Positions 14,453-14,563 of a stretch of DNA of 14,563 bases are shown here, one piece after another; position 1 is the stretch's first letter; every line of letters begins with the position of its first letter. The position numbers and the translations under genes were made by a program. The DNA comes from CAYUEN01 sp964443745. Its GTDB lineage: Bacteria > Campylobacterota > Campylobacteria > Campylobacterales > QNZT01. The DNA lies in NCBI GenBank assembly GCA_964443745.1, contig CAYUEN010000041.1, positions 1-14,563 on the forward strand, in the 5' to 3' direction. The notes under the pieces are model-generated. The model was given only the letters and a program-made list of their open reading frames with translations, was not told the origin of the DNA and searched no databases.

Positions 14453-14461
14453 ATTATAACA
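14453..14461 (-). promoter_or_regulatory. Extended -10 promoter of the OmpR-type regulator
   Basis: TGTTATAAT on the minus strand is identical in all nine bases to the element in front of the chemoreceptor gene. It lies 52 bases before the regulator ATG, giving a leader of about 46 bases. No -35 is recognisable. The leader is AT-rich and holds no evident hairpin. Confidence 0.6.
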
Positions 14462-14563
14462 CATCAAAGTTTATGATTTTTATAAGTGTCGGAAGTCGCT
14501 GTTTTGCGCTAGAGTGGAAAACAGAGATGAATCTAATATTTATGGAAATGGAAAAACGGTACC
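14462..14563. other. Intergenic DNA to the window end, no supported gene
   Basis: About 100 bases upstream of the regulator promoter are AT-rich and contain no recognisable RNA gene. On the plus strand an open frame begins at ATG 14527 and runs off the window after 12 codons, with further in-frame ATGs at 14542 and 14548. It may be the start of a divergent gene, but it is too short to judge and lacks a good ribosome binding site. Confidence 0.3.

Noticed and set aside
14527..14563. Start of a divergent plus-strand gene at the window end
   Set aside because: Only 12 codons are visible, three ATGs compete, and there is no convincing ribosome binding site.

Overview
The window looks like a compact chromosomal segment of a free-living member of the Campylobacterota (former Epsilonproteobacteria). 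This is inferred from the style of the proteins: a cytoplasmic histidine kinase with an AHQWRQPL phosphoacceptor box, a chemoreceptor ending in a CZB zinc domain, many signal-transduction genes, and tightly packed or overlapping operons. Base composition looks close to half G+C, which is high for the phylum. I cannot name genus or species. No phage, IS, CRISPR or plasmid genes were seen, and coding is almost continuous.

Layout. Positions 1-28 are the 3' end of a tRNA (probably tRNA-Ser) cut by the window edge. A plus-strand gene at 226-1380 encodes an outer-membrane porin-like beta-barrel. Facing it is a minus-strand block from 6522 down to 1430: uppP, a DedA-family gene, the three genes of a Znu/Mnt-type metal ABC importer, and an SLC13 anion symporter. 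This block has a consensus extended -10 promoter in front of the metal-binding-protein gene. A plus-strand gene at 6655-7785 encodes a Yip1-domain membrane protein with a long helical tail. It collides tail to tail, with a 6-bp overlap, with a second minus-strand block from 14400 down to 7780.

The second block is the most interesting part. In order of transcription it encodes: an OmpR-family response regulator; a chemoreceptor with no periplasmic domain but a C-terminal CZB zinc-binding domain; a soluble kinase with three PAS domains; a response regulator with an inactive-looking GGDEF and an intact EAL c-di-GMP phosphodiesterase; and a YgjP-type zinc metallopeptidase. The receptor, kinase and phosphodiesterase genes are separated by 4 bases or overlap by 8, so they are probably co-translated. 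The receiver domains of the two regulators are visibly related, which suggests that one kinase feeds both a transcriptional and a c-di-GMP output. My inference is a zinc- or oxidant-responsive module joining a chemoreceptor, a phosphorelay and c-di-GMP breakdown. It lies a few kilobases from a zinc-type importer. No experiment supports this here.

Start sites were re-chosen for several genes: SLC13 at 2758, the kinase at 12091, the EAL regulator at 10107, a TTG start for the ABC ATPase and a GTG start for uppP. Shine-Dalgarno sites overlap the upstream stop codon at two junctions, which suggests translational coupling.
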